A stretch of DNA of 40,323 bases from Dermabacter sp. (GTDB lineage Bacteria; Actinomycetota; Actinomycetes; Actinomycetales; Dermabacteraceae). Shown in pieces: positions 16,332-24,777 of the stretch (positions are counted from its first letter, which is position 1; each line of letters starts with the position of its first letter). Made by a program: the position numbers and the translations under genes. The notes under the pieces were generated by a model. It did no database searches, was not told the origin of the DNA, and saw nothing but the letters and a program-made list of their open reading frames with translations. The stretch lies in contig JAUNTX010000008.1 of NCBI GenBank assembly GCA_030538475.1, positions 76,728 through 117,050 of the forward strand. The letters are read 5' to 3'.

Positions 16332-17275
16332 TGCTCGGGGGTCCTTTCATCGGGGGTGGGTTCTCTCGTGGCCTCGGCGGCCGGGTCCGGGGCTGGGGCT
16401 GCGGCAGGGGCAGGGGCAGGGGCAGCCGCGTAGAACGCGGCGAACACGTGGGCCACGTCGTCGGACAGCATGTCTGTGAGCACCCGGGAATCCAGGCGTC
16501 CGGGAGAAAAGCGAGTCGCGGGGGCCCGGTCGAGGCCAGCGGTCTCGGGAGCGTCATCGCTACCGCCGTCGCCAGCGCCGTCGGCATCGCCATTGCCGTC
16601 CTCTCGTGGCGCATCCTCAGTTTCGCCCTCGGACGCGGGCTCCCGGTCGCTCTCGGGCGTGGGCTCCCTGTCGCCCGCACCGGGGCGTTCTGCGCCGCGG
16701 CCACCTCCGCCCTCGCGAGCGGGATCGTGCCCCGGGCTTCCCGGCCCGGGGACCAGCGAGATCCCCTCGATGTCGATGCCGAGCAGGGTGAGGTAGTCGG
16801 CCGGGGCGGCATCCACGTGCTCGATGAGGACGTAGAGCACCGCGAACACGTGCTCGCACACGGCGGGCCACGCGAGGCACGTGCAGGCAAAGCTGAGCTC
16901 GGCGTTGCCGCCCGGCAGGAGGCCGAGGCCCAGCGCACTCAGCTGCTGCTCGTGATCGTCGGCATAGGTCCCGGCGAGCACCGCCATGAGGGCGCGCGGG
17001 TCGCGGGCGGCCTCGGCGTGAAAGGCGTCGAGATCTCCGGCCCGCCAGGGGCCGAGCGTCAGTTCGGGGTGGGCGATGGAGGCGTCGGCCCCCGTGACGG
17101 ACGCGCGCACCCGCCCAGGCTCGATGTCGATCCACTCGACCGCACCCGCGCGCGCGAGCTTCTTGCCGAGCGCCCTCCCGCGGGTCCCGAGCGCCATCTC
17201 GGAGCGTCGGCCTAGCTCCCGAGCCAGCCACGTGGTGCCGATCTGGCCCCGCAGCGAGCGCATCTGGATGCCCAT
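16328..17275 (-). CDS. SWIM zinc-finger domain protein, partner of the SNF2 helicase
   Basis: A 315-residue protein with a SWIM motif, CxCx(n)CxH, in 'ELSFACTCLAWPAVCEHVFA' (about 128-147), predicted to bind zinc and nucleic acid. An N-terminal basic segment (about 1-60) with 'GTRGRALGKKLARAGAVEWI' is typical of bacterial SWIM proteins found beside SNF2 helicases. From about 180 to the end the protein is a low-complexity acidic Gly/Pro/Asp/Glu tail, ending in a short alanine-rich helix. It starts 3 nt after the helicase stop codon and overlaps the hydrolase start by 4 bp, so the three are translated as one unit. It probably guides or assists the helicase on DNA or RNA. Confidence 0.87.
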   Translation of the reverse strand: MGIQMRSLRGQIGTTWLARELGRRSEMALGTRGRALGKKLARAGAVEWIDIEPGRVRASVTGADASIAHPELTLGPWRAGDLDAFHAEAARDPRALMAVLAGTYADDHEQQLSALGLGLLPGGNAELSFACTCLAWPAVCEHVFAVLYVLIEHVDAAPADYLTLLGIDIEGISLVPGPGSPGHDPAREGGGGRGAERPGAGDREPTPESDREPASEGETEDAPREDGNGDADGAGDGGSDDAPETAGLDRAPATRFSPGRLDSRVLTDMLSDDVAHVFAAFYAAAPAPAPAAAPAPDPAAEATREPTPDERTPEQ

Positions 17276-17278
17276 ACC

Positions 17279-20200
17279 TCAGCCTTCCGTTCGCGGGGAC
17301 TTGAGAGAGAACATCGAGCGCAGCGTCGCGTCGGAGAGGTCCGTGAGCCAGCTTTCGCCCGAGGCAATCGTGGATTCGGCGAGGGCGCTCTTGGCCGACA
17401 GCTTCTCGTCAATCGCCTCCTCGATGGTGCCGAGCGCGATGAGCTTGTGGACGCTCACGTTGCGCTGCTGGCCGATCCTGAAGGCCCGGTCCGTGGCCTG
17501 GTTTTCCACGGCGGGATTCCACCAGCGGTCCAGGTGAATGACGTGGTTGGCGGCGGTGAGCGTGATGCCGGTGCCGCCCGCGCGCAGCGACAGGAGCATC
17601 GCGCCCGGCTCCCCGGGGCTCGACTGGAACTGGGACACCATGTGGTCGCGCTCCGCCTTGCTGATGCCGCCGTGCAGGAACGGCACCGAGATGCCGAACG
17701 TGCGCTCCCAGTGCTCGATCATGGGGGCGGAAAACGCCGTGAACTGCGTGAAGATCAGAGCCTTCTCGTTGCTCGCGACGATGGTGGCCAGGAGGTCATC
17801 GAGCCGCTCGAGCTTCCCGCTGCGATGCTCCCCGTCGCGCAGAATCGCCGAGCCGTCGCCGAGGTAGTGCGCGGGGTGCCCGAGCACCTGCTTCATCTTC
17901 ATGAGCGTGCCGCTCACGATCGCCCGGCGCCTCAGGTCGAGCGCGGCCGTGTCCGGGCCGCCCAGCTCGCCGAGCTCCCGACTCATCTCGTCGGCGAGCG
18001 CCTGGTAGAGCCCGGCCTGCTCGCTCGTGATGTTGACGAAGGTGCGTTCCTCGCGCTTGTCGGGCAGGTCGCTGATGATCCGGCGGTCGGTCTTCACGCG
18101 CCGCAGAATATATGGCTGGGTGAGCCGCCCCAGCTGCTCGCGCGCCGCCTGCTCGCCGTCGGCAATCGGCTCTGCAAACGCCTCCTTGAAGGCCTTCTCG
18201 CTCGCGGGCAGCAGCCCCGGGTTCGTGATCGACATGATCGAGTGCAGGTCCGTGAGGTCGTTCTCGACCGGGGTGCCCGTGAGCGCCAAGCGCCGCCCCT
18301 CCGGCAGGGCCCGCACCGCCTTCGTCACGCCCGTGCTCGCGTTCTTCACGTGCTGCGCCTCGTCCAGGATGAGGCGGTGAAAGAGCAGGGTGGAGAGGTC
18401 GTCGAAGTCGCGCGTGATGAGCGTGTACGTGGTGAGCACCAGATCGGCGCCGTGCACCGCCTCGCGCAGCGCATCGCCGCTGAGGCGTCCCGGGCCGTGA
18501 TGCACGTGCACCCGCAGCTCGGGGGCGAACGTTGCCGCTTCCCGCTGCCACGAGCCGAGCACGGACATCGGGCACACGAGCAGGGTGGGGCCGCCGATCC
18601 GCGTGCCCCACCCGAGCCCCTGGGGGTCCTCGCGCTCGCGGACCAGGAGCGCGAGCACCTGCATGGTCTTGCCGAGCCCCATGTCGTCGGCGAGGATCCC
18701 CCCGTAGCCGTGCGTGTCGAGGAACGTGAGCCAGTCCAGGCCCCGCTTCTGATACGGGCGCAGCGTCGCCTTCAGGCCGCGAGGGGCGGGCAGGTCCGGC
18801 ATCCGCACCTCGGCACCGAACAGGGCCTCGATACCGGTGGCATGCTCGTTGCTTGCGGCATGGACCTCCAGGTCCAGCCCGCGCGCGGCCTCGGAACCCA
18901 TGATCCGGCGCCACTGCTCGGCATCGAGCACGCGCTCGCCGTCGGGGACGAGCGGATCGGGGGCGGCCTCGCGCGGGCGCAGCGCGCCGTCGCCCTCGCC
19001 GGGGCTCTCCTTCTCGTTGATGACATCGAGCAGGCGGTCCCACCGGTCCTTCGGGGCCTCGCTGCGCGGCCCCTGCATCCGCTGGCGCACCGCCCATTCG
19101 CGCCGCAGCGGGTCGCGGATGTGCGAGAGGTCGCGGAAGGCGGCCAGGAACTTTTCGGCGGCGCGCAGGGTGGACGGATCCACCCGCACCCACGTGCCGC
19201 GCAGGCGCACCAGTTCGCTCTGCTCGCGCAAGATCTCCTGGATTTCTTCCTCGCTCAGTTCCTCGTCGCCCACGGCGAAGCCGAAGCGGAAGCTCGCCAT
19301 CGTCTGCGAGATCCCACCGCCGCCCGTGCGGTCGCGGTGGCGCACGGTGGGCTCCTCGTCGGTGGCGTCCACGTTGGCGCGGACGGTAAGGCGCTGCTTC
19401 GTCCACTCGCGGGGCATGAGCACCGTGATGCCCGCACCTTCCAGCTCCGCCACGTCGGTCCCGAGGAAGCGGGAGACCTGGGTGGTGCTGAGCGTCCAGG
19501 TCATGCCGCCCGGCTCCGCCTCGAGCGCGGCGAGGATGGGCGCCGAGCGGCGCACGCGCGCGGCGTGTTCGAGGGCGCCGACCGTGCTGAGATCGCCGAC
19601 GGCCACGAGGTCCCCGAGCGGGTGCACCACGCCCGAATGCTCGCGCAAGCACACGTCGATGGCCCACAGGGAGGCGCGGCCGAGGTCTTCCGACTCGCCG
19701 TCCCCGTGCGGTAGCGCGGTGGCGAGCGAGGGTGGTCCCGAGGTGGGTTCGCCCTGCCACGGCAGCACCCGTTCGTGCGCGTGGACGCGCACCACGAGCT
19801 CGGGCTCTCGATCCGCGAGCAGCACGCCCGAGAGCCCGGTGTCCACGAACCGATCCAGCAGGGCCTGCAGGAGGCGCCGACGCGGAGGGGTTAACGGGAC
19901 CTCGGAGGAGTCCGGCCCGAGGGCGTCCAGCAGGGCCGAGCCGAGCGGGTCGAGCGAGGCAAGGGTCTCGGCGTGCGGGAGCGCCGCGCGCGTGGCATCG
20001 GCCATCGCGAGGCGCGCGTGGGAGTCGGTGAGCGCATCGAGCACCGGGTGGCTCCGGCCCCGCCGGTTCGCCGGGCCGAGCGCGCCGGGCGCCACCTGCC
20101 AGCGCGCCACGACCGCGAGCGGCGTCGAGGCGAGCGTGGGCACCACCTGGCGCTCCGCCACGAGGGTGCGCGCGTGGGAATCGACGTTGAGGACGCTCAG

Positions 20201-20599
20201 CAGGTCCGCCCCGGCGCCGACGCCGGGGCCGAGCGCAACGGGCGTGGAGGCCGCCGCGAGCGACGCGATCAGGGCGTCGCAGTCATCGTCCGTGCGCACG
20301 GGGTGCGTCTCGGAGTTCTCGCCGAGCGCGCGAATCCGCTCCCGCAGCGCGCCCGTCACGTGCGCAAGGCGCACGCCCGGCAGTGGCATCGCCGGGACTC
20401 GCCCGGCGCGCGCGGTGAGAATGCGCTGGCGCAGGGGCCGACGGATCCACAGCCCGAGCCCGGCCAGCAGCGTCGGGTCCGCCTCGAGGACCTCCTCGAG
20501 GGAGGAGAGCGGCCTGGCGCGCCGATCCTCCGTCGTCACGTGTGCCCACAGGCACAACCCGGCGTCGTCGTGCGCCAGGTGAAGGGTGGTGGTCCTCAT
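17279..20599 (-). CDS. SNF2-family DEAD/H helicase (HelZ-like)
   Basis: A 1106-residue SWI2/SNF2 ATPase. The N-terminal 500 residues are the actinobacterial extension; a helicase-associated region ('[20 protein letters not shown]', about 465-485) precedes the motor. Motor motifs are I 'DDMGLGKTM' (about 638-646), II 'DEAQHVKN' (about 745), III '[10 protein letters not shown]', V '[18 protein letters not shown]' and VI '[10 protein letters not shown]' (about 1036). All are intact, so it should translocate on duplex DNA using ATP. Mycobacterial HelZ and RapA are the nearest described types, with possible roles in transcription recycling or repair. ATG 20599 is preferred because longer frames run back into the ParA-like gene; the gap to that gene is 7 bp. 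Confidence 0.93.
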   Translation of the reverse strand: MRTTTLHLAHDDAGLCLWAHVTTEDRRARPLSSLEEVLEADPTLLAGLGLWIRRPLRQRILTARAGRVPAMPLPGVRLAHVTGALRERIRALGENSETHPVRTDDDCDALIASLAAASTPVALGPGVGAGADLLSVLNVDSHARTLVAERQVVPTLASTPLAVVARWQVAPGALGPANRRGRSHPVLDALTDSHARLAMADATRAALPHAETLASLDPLGSALLDALGPDSSEVPLTPPRRRLLQALLDRFVDTGLSGVLLADREPELVVRVHAHERVLPWQGEPTSGPPSLATALPHGDGESEDLGRASLWAIDVCLREHSGVVHPLGDLVAVGDLSTVGALEHAARVRRSAPILAALEAEPGGMTWTLSTTQVSRFLGTDVAELEGAGITVLMPREWTKQRLTVRANVDATDEEPTVRHRDRTGGGGISQTMASFRFGFAVGDEELSEEEIQEILREQSELVRLRGTWVRVDPSTLRAAEKFLAAFRDLSHIRDPLRREWAVRQRMQGPRSEAPKDRWDRLLDVINEKESPGEGDGALRPREAAPDPLVPDGERVLDAEQWRRIMGSEAARGLDLEVHAASNEHATGIEALFGAEVRMPDLPAPRGLKATLRPYQKRGLDWLTFLDTHGYGGILADDMGLGKTMQVLALLVREREDPQGLGWGTRIGGPTLLVCPMSVLGSWQREAATFAPELRVHVHHGPGRLSGDALREAVHGADLVLTTYTLITRDFDDLSTLLFHRLILDEAQHVKNASTGVTKAVRALPEGRRLALTGTPVENDLTDLHSIMSITNPGLLPASEKAFKEAFAEPIADGEQAAREQLGRLTQPYILRRVKTDRRIISDLPDKREERTFVNITSEQAGLYQALADEMSRELGELGGPDTAALDLRRRAIVSGTLMKMKQVLGHPAHYLGDGSAILRDGEHRSGKLERLDDLLATIVASNEKALIFTQFTAFSAPMIEHWERTFGISVPFLHGGISKAERDHMVSQFQSSPGEPGAMLLSLRAGGTGITLTAANHVIHLDRWWNPAVENQATDRAFRIGQQRNVSVHKLIALGTIEEAIDEKLSAKSALAESTIASGESWLTDLSDATLRSMFSLKSPRTEG

Positions 20600-20606
20600 G
20601 GGTGGG

Positions 20607-22118
20607 CTAGAGCCCGTCGGCCACCGTGGCCGTGGCCTCCACCCACGCTTCGCGCGTGGCCTTGGACAGCTTGTGCCATTCGAGGCTGCCGCCGTCCACG
20701 AAGTGCTCCTCAAAGGGCACCTCGAGCACGGCCCGCGTGTGCGCGCCGAAGTGGTGCAGCAGACGCTTGTGCAGCACCCGGTCGATCTTCGCGCGCGAGG
20801 AGTGCGACAGGATCGTCACCGCGTTCTCCACCTGCTCGGCGTGCCCGGTCATGCGCAACTCGTCGATCATCCACGCCGCCGCATTGAAGGTGTCTTCGCG
20901 CACGGTCGAGACGATGACGAGCTGATCCGCGCTCTCGACCGCGGCCAGCCAGTTCGAGGCCCGCACGTTGTTGCCCGTGTCCACAACCTTGACGCGGTAG
21001 AACCGCGAGAGCGCCTCGTTCAGCTGGTAGAACGCATCGCCGTCAATGGAGGCGGCCGAGCCCGGGTCCTCGTCGGAGGCGAGGATGTCGAAGTTCATGT
21101 CGCCCTGTGGGCGCACATACCGGTCAAGATCGGCCACGCGCGCATCGCCGCGGGCGAAATGATCGAGGTTGTTCAGCAGGTCCAGCGCCGTCAGGTGGTG
21201 CTCGCTGCGGATGCCGCGCCAGCCGAGCGTTCCGCGAGTCTCATTGTTATCCCACGCGAGCACGCTGCCGCCGCGATACATCCCGAGCGTCGCGGCGAGC
21301 ATGAGCACGCTCGTGGTCTTGTGGGCGCCGCCCTTGAGGTTGACCACCGCGATGTTCTTCGGCGAATCCAGCTGCTTGCGGATGCGGTTGATCCGGTCGA
21401 TCTCCTGGCGCTCCGAGCGACCGGGCCCCAGCTTGATCGCGCCGAATGTGGCGAGCCGCAGTGCCTTGTTGAAGCCGCGAGTGGCGAGCGTGCGATGCTG
21501 CGCCGCGTTGCCGGCCCGCAGATCGTTGAGGGTGGGCCGCGAATCGTCCGGCAACTCACGCTTCGGCGCCACGCGCGGCTCGTGCGCGGGCACGGCGGGG
21601 GCGCTCTCGGGGTTGCGCGCGGGGGAGGGGTTCGCCGAGGACGCGCTGCCCTGTGCGGGCGCCGCGGAGGCGGAGGTGGCCGACGCTGCCGAGGCTGCTG
21701 ACGCCGCCGAGTTTGCGCTCGCAGGGGCCGACGCGCTCGCAGCAGAGCGGGCGCTCGCGCTCGAGGCCGACGGGCGGGAGGCTCGCGAGGCGCTCGGAAC
21801 GCTCGACGCGCTCGCGGCCGAGGGGCGGCGGGGCGCGGAGGAGGTCGAGGGCATGGCCGCCGATGCCGGGTAGAGCGGGCGGTCGTCGCCCTCGCGCGGC
21901 TGAATCCGGCCATTGGGCTCGACTCGCAGGTTGTGCGTCGCGGAGCCGTCGAAGATGACGACATCGATCGGCGCGTTCTGCTGACGGGCCTCGGCGATGA
22001 AGGCGTGCTTGATCGCCGTGCGAATGTCGTTGCGGGTGGTGCCGGTGATCCGTTCGGCACGATCGGCGAACTGCACCGATGCGTCCTTGGCCGACGTAAT
22101 CCTGGCGTGCGCAATCAT
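20607..22118 (-). CDS. ParA/MinD-like ATPase with a histidine in Walker A
   Basis: A 503-residue protein with three parts. Residues 1-80 form a small N-terminal domain ('[20 protein letters not shown]'). Residues about 85-190 are an Ala/Ser/Pro-rich, probably disordered linker. From about 215 on lies a ParA/MinD-type ATPase. The deviant Walker A reads '[10 protein letters not shown]' (about 260-269): both lysines are present but the usual second Gly position is His (codon CAC). '[16 protein letters not shown]' replaces the switch I region and '[15 protein letters not shown]' is the Walker B / switch II strand. Family members position DNA or protein cargo on the nucleoid or membrane. It opens the SNF2-SWIM operon with a decent Shine-Dalgarno (AAGGATC, 6 nt). 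Confidence 0.82.
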   Translation of the reverse strand: MIAHARITSAKDASVQFADRAERITGTTRNDIRTAIKHAFIAEARQQNAPIDVVIFDGSATHNLRVEPNGRIQPREGDDRPLYPASAAMPSTSSAPRRPSAASASSVPSASRASRPSASSASARSAASASAPASANSAASAASAASATSASAAPAQGSASSANPSPARNPESAPAVPAHEPRVAPKRELPDDSRPTLNDLRAGNAAQHRTLATRGFNKALRLATFGAIKLGPGRSERQEIDRINRIRKQLDSPKNIAVVNLKGGAHKTTSVLMLAATLGMYRGGSVLAWDNNETRGTLGWRGIRSEHHLTALDLLNNLDHFARGDARVADLDRYVRPQGDMNFDILASDEDPGSAASIDGDAFYQLNEALSRFYRVKVVDTGNNVRASNWLAAVESADQLVIVSTVREDTFNAAAWMIDELRMTGHAEQVENAVTILSHSSRAKIDRVLHKRLLHHFGAHTRAVLEVPFEEHFVDGGSLEWHKLSKATREAWVEATATVADGL

Positions 22119-22620
22119 GGGGATCCTTACGAAAACTCGTGTGCGGAAGCCGCGCGTGCGCGGCCCCGGCTGGCGTCATCTCAGCGTCCACTGTAGGTCA
22201 CCCGCGCCCGCTGCGGGAGAAGGAGTGCGCACGGCGCAGTGAGTATCACGCCGCGAGCGACGGGCGGGCTCGCCGCGGCGGCCCCCCGGCATCACCGCGA
22301 GCGCCCCTGCCACGAGGGGCGCCGAACGAACCCGAGCCGTCTCTGCTGCCGCGCGTCCACTACCCCGGACGGATGGATCGCGAACACACGCCGCAATCTG
22401 CGGCAGAAGGGTTGAAGAGCGCGCTCGAGGTGGCGTACAGTTGGGGGCAGGTCGGGGAACCGTCTCCATGGCGCTGTTCATGCTCATGGTGTATTCTCGG
22501 CCTCGCCCGCGTTCGCGGGTGGGCGGCGTTCGACGAATCTGCCGCCTCTAAGACGATCCCGCTTCGGCGGTATCTGACCATAATCCCCGCGCCTCGTGAT
22601 CCCCCTTCCTTGGCGCGGTT
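22119..22620. other. Gene-free stretch upstream of the ParA-like operon
   Basis: I see no convincing protein gene here; open frames on both strands lack coding character. Items that stand out are a GC hairpin (22504-22525), a -10-like TATTCT near 22493 and CATAAT at 22579-22584. The last lies about 7 nt upstream of a possible start for the structured RNA that follows. Confidence 0.5.
22190..22195 (-). promoter_or_regulatory. Possible -10 box for the parA-like operon
   Basis: On the minus strand TACAGT lies 71 nt upstream of the ATG at 22118. The -35 region is weak. It would give a leader of roughly 65 nt before the ParA-like gene. Confidence 0.35.
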
Positions 22621-22749
22621 CGGACGGGCCGTCTCGGTTCCCCCAACCTTGGCTCGTCCGCCTCGCTGGTGCGTCCACCCCTGTAGGCACCAGCGGGATC
22701 CGAACGGACCGTGAGCCCCCGAATGCGTGTGTGTGCTCCGGTCCGTTCG
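22621..22749 (+). ncRNA. Candidate small RNA with three C-loop stem-loops (6C-like)
   Basis: Three stem-loops follow each other with 3-5 nt between them. The first is CGGACGGGCC (22621-22630) with GGCTCGTCCG (22651-22660), 10 bp with one G-U; inside it GGTT-CCCCC-AACC gives a C5 loop. The second is CGCTGGTGC (22664-22672) with GCACCAGCG (22687-22695), a perfect 9-bp stem whose loop contains CCCC. The third is CGAACGGACCG (22701-22711) with CGGTCCGTTCG (22739-22749), a perfect 11-bp stem; GAG-CCCCC continues inside it. The actinobacterial 6C small RNAs carry hairpins with C-rich loops that pair with G-rich mRNA sites, and the mycobacterial one lies next to a septum/ParA-like gene. The likeness is structural only; loops have 4-5 C, not 6. 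The minus strand would show G-rich loops, so plus is favoured. Confidence 0.5.
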
Positions 22750-22782
22750 TCTATTCCTTACGGGTTTTGTGCCCGACGGGCA

Positions 22783-22825
22783 GCGCGGGCGCCCACGGGT
22801 CGTGTGTTCCCGTTGGCGCCCGCGC
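22783..22825. terminator. Strong stem-loop between the candidate RNA and the winged-helix gene
   Basis: GCGCGGGCGCC-c-ACGGG pairs with CCCGT-t-GGCGCCCGCGC: 16 bp with a single mismatch and a 9-nt loop. It lies 11 nt beyond the stop codon of the minus-strand regulator and downstream of the plus-strand RNA, so it can serve both. No T-run follows on either strand. Confidence 0.6.
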
Positions 22826-22835
22826 CCTCACATGC

Positions 22836-23636
22836 TCACGCGATGATGGCGACGTCGCTGCCCACATCCAGGCGGTAACCCGCGCCCCGCACGGTCGAAA
22901 TGAGCTTGCGGTAGCGGCCCAGCTTGTTGCGCACGCGGCGAATGTGTACGTCGACGGTCCGCTCGCCGGTGTCGCCCGACGGGTCCCGCCACACCGACTC
23001 CATGAGCTGATCGCGACCCACCACTTCGCGCGGGTGGCGTGCGAGGAACGCGAGAAGTTCGAACTCCTTGTGCGTGAGGTCCACGTCCTCCCCGCTCAGA
23101 CGCACGCGGCGGCCGTACAGGTCGATGACGAGGCCGCTGACGGCGCTCGGCGCGCCCGGGGCGGCGGGGCTGGACGGGCTCACGGCCGTTGCCTGCAGGA
23201 GGCGCAACCGGGCGCTTTCGGCATCGCGGCGGGCGGGGGCGTTCGGCGAGACGACGCCCGGCTTGCGGGGCCGCAGCGGCACCGGCTGGAGGCCGCGTCG
23301 CGGGGGAAGCGCCGTCGATGCGGCGCCTGCGGCCTGCCCCGGAGCCTCGGTAAACACCTGCTGTGGGACGGCGACGGCCACGCGGGCGCTGCCGCCGTGC
23401 GCCGCGGCCACGTGCTGGGCCTGGGAGCGGAGGGCGTCGGCCAGTTGCGCGGCCGTGCCGGAGGTGGCGGCGGGCAGATCGACGGTCAGGGTGATGCTCA
23501 CGCGGGCCGACGACGGCGCTGGCGGGGCGGTCACGGGGGAGGTGCGGCCCCTTGCGGGACGCGCGGCGGCCTGGGGGGCCGCGGCAGGAGAGGCGGTGAG
23601 AGGGGTGGTGACGGGGCGATCAAGGGCGATAGTCAT
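22836..23636 (-). CDS. Orphan OmpR-type winged-helix transcriptional regulator
   Basis: A 266-residue protein with an OmpR/PhoB-type winged-helix DNA-binding domain at its C-terminus (about 165-260). It includes 'VDLTHKEFELLAFLARHPRE', 'VDVHIRRVRNKLGRY' (recognition helix) and 'ISTVRGAGYRLDV' (wing). There is no phosphoacceptor receiver domain. Instead the first 150 residues are Ala/Pro-rich with a short possible alpha/beta segment ('ARVSITLTVDLPAATSGT'). Regulation must therefore be independent of a histidine kinase, or act through the N-terminal segment. ATG 23636 is chosen over the in-frame ATG at 23654 because GGAG lies 7 nt upstream. A Met-rich small ORF and a stem-loop precede it. Confidence 0.87.
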   Translation of the reverse strand: MTIALDRPVTTPLTASPAAAPQAAARPARGRTSPVTAPPAPSSARVSITLTVDLPAATSGTAAQLADALRSQAQHVAAAHGGSARVAVAVPQQVFTEAPGQAAGAASTALPPRRGLQPVPLRPRKPGVVSPNAPARRDAESARLRLLQATAVSPSSPAAPGAPSAVSGLVIDLYGRRVRLSGEDVDLTHKEFELLAFLARHPREVVGRDQLMESVWRDPSGDTGERTVDVHIRRVRNKLGRYRKLISTVRGAGYRLDVGSDVAIIA

Positions 23637-23773
23637 GGCGAGACTCCAAGGCATACGGCTGGCGATGATGGCCGGGATCTCGTGAAGTGTCGCGGGGCCG
23701 GAGACGGATGCTCTACGGCGGTGGCGATCGTACGAGGCGTGCTCCCGGACGGCACCTGGAGCCCACGCCTGAG

Positions 23774-23793
23774 GCCGGCTCCTGTCAGCCGGC
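23774..23793 (-). promoter_or_regulatory. Stem-loop between the Met-rich small ORF and the regulator gene
   Basis: GCCGGCT-6 nt-AGCCGGC is a perfect 7-bp stem. On the minus strand it begins 14 nt after the stop codon of the small ORF. The arrangement resembles a leader-peptide/attenuator layout, but there is no T-run. Confidence 0.3.
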
Positions 23794-23807
23794 GGTAAAC
23801 CTTGCGC

Positions 23808-23912
23808 TTACGAGCGCGGCTGACGGTGCATCATCATGCACATCATCATGCCGCGCATCATCGAGCCGGAGGCCGAGGTGGCCTCCTGGCGGGATGCGGA
23901 GCAGATCGTCAT
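23808..23912 (-). CDS. Methionine-rich small ORF (34 codons), possible leader peptide or metal-binding peptide
   Basis: The minus-strand frame from ATG 23912 to TAA 23808 encodes MTICSASRQEATSASGS followed by MMRGMMMCMMMHRQPRS. Eight of twelve residues (18-29) are Met, with one Cys and one His beside them. The DNA shows the repeat CATCATCATG at 23829-23838 and 23841-23850. There is no clear Shine-Dalgarno sequence at the first ATG; internal ATGs are possible starts. The stop codon is 171 nt upstream of the winged-helix regulator on the same strand. Met/Cys/His clusters bind copper(I) in other proteins, and runs of one codon can also serve as ribosome-stalling sensors. Either reading is inference; a chance repeat is also possible. 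Confidence 0.4.
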   Translation of the reverse strand: MTICSASRQEATSASGSMMRGMMMCMMMHRQPRS

Positions 23913-23956
23913 GTGAACCAGTGTGCCGCCTTCGCCACCGAAGCACAACGCCGCGT

Positions 23957-23967
23957 TCACAATGTGA
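23957..23967. promoter_or_regulatory. Palindrome TCACA-A-TGTGA, candidate operator
   Basis: A perfect 5-bp-arm palindrome about 45 bp upstream of the Met-rich small ORF and 33 bp beyond the upp stop codon. It looks like a compact operator for a dimeric regulator of the small-ORF / winged-helix transcript. Confidence 0.35.
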
Positions 23968-23999
23968 CACACGCGGGCAGATGCCCGCCCCCGGGGGTG

Positions 24000-24638
24000 T
24001 TAGCCCACGACGCCGAACAGGCGGTCGCCCGCGTCACCGAGTCCGGGCACGATGTACCCCTTCTCGTTGAGCTTCTCGTCGATGGCCGCGGTCACCACCG
24101 TGATCTTCGCGTCCGGATCCACGCTCTCCTCCATCGTGCGGATGCCCTCGGGCGCCGCGAGCAGGGTCACGCACGTGATGTCGCGGGCGCCGCGCTCCAG
24201 GAGGTAGTTGACCGAGGCGATCAGGGTGTGACCGGTCGCGAGCATCGGATCCACGACGAAGCACTGGCGCCCCGTGAGGTCATCCGGGAGCCGGTTCGCG
24301 TAGGTGGTGACCTCGAGCGTTTCTTCGTTGCGCACCATGCCGAGGAATCCCACTTCGGCCGTGGGCAGCAGGCGAGTCATGCCGTCGAGCATGCCGAGCC
24401 CGGCGCGCAGGATCGGCACCACCATGGGCTTGGGGTCGGTGAGCTTCGCGCCGATCATGGGCGCCACGGGGGTCTGCACCTCGGCCGGGGCCACGGCGAC
24501 CTCGCGCGTGGCCTCGTACGCGAGCAGCGTCACCAGTTCGTCGGCGAGTTGGCGGAACACCGAGCTCGGGGTGTTCGTGTCCCGCAGGATCGTGAGCTTG
24601 TGGGCAACGAGGGGATGATCGATGTTCAGTACGCGCAT
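24000..24638 (-). CDS. upp: Uracil phosphoribosyltransferase
   Basis: A 212-residue cytoplasmic salvage enzyme that converts uracil plus PRPP to UMP and pyrophosphate. The length is typical. The PRPP-binding loop is '[11 protein letters not shown]' (about 128-138); the early '[13 protein letters not shown]' and the uracil-site region near the C-terminus, '[18 protein letters not shown]', are diagnostic. The ATG at 24638 is preceded by a TAGATT -10 box with exactly 6 nt between, so the transcript is probably leaderless. It diverges from tadA across 139 bp, an arrangement common in actinobacteria. Confidence 0.97.
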   Translation of the reverse strand: MRVLNIDHPLVAHKLTILRDTNTPSSVFRQLADELVTLLAYEATREVAVAPAEVQTPVAPMIGAKLTDPKPMVVPILRAGLGMLDGMTRLLPTAEVGFLGMVRNEETLEVTTYANRLPDDLTGRQCFVVDPMLATGHTLIASVNYLLERGARDITCVTLLAAPEGIRTMEESVDPDAKITVVTAAIDEKLNEKGYIVPGLGDAGDRLFGVVG

Positions 24639-24644
24639 GGGACC

Positions 24645-24650
24645 AATCTA
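24645..24650 (-). promoter_or_regulatory. -10 box for upp
   Basis: On the minus strand TAGATT is followed by 6 nt and the upp ATG, leaving no room for a ribosome-binding site. Confidence 0.5.
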
Positions 24651-24777
24651 CCGGGTGCCCGGCGGGCCGGAGCCTCCCGCGGGGCACGAGAATCACGCAC
24701 AATGGGGGAGGGTGCGGCCCCCCGGCCGCGCCCACACAGACATCCCACACCGACAGCCCACACGGATAGAGGACTGC

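Noticed and set aside
22139-22714. Plus-strand open frame of 191 codons in the gene-free region
   Set aside because: Composition is Arg/Pro/Cys-rich without a plausible fold, and it runs through the structured C-loop hairpins.
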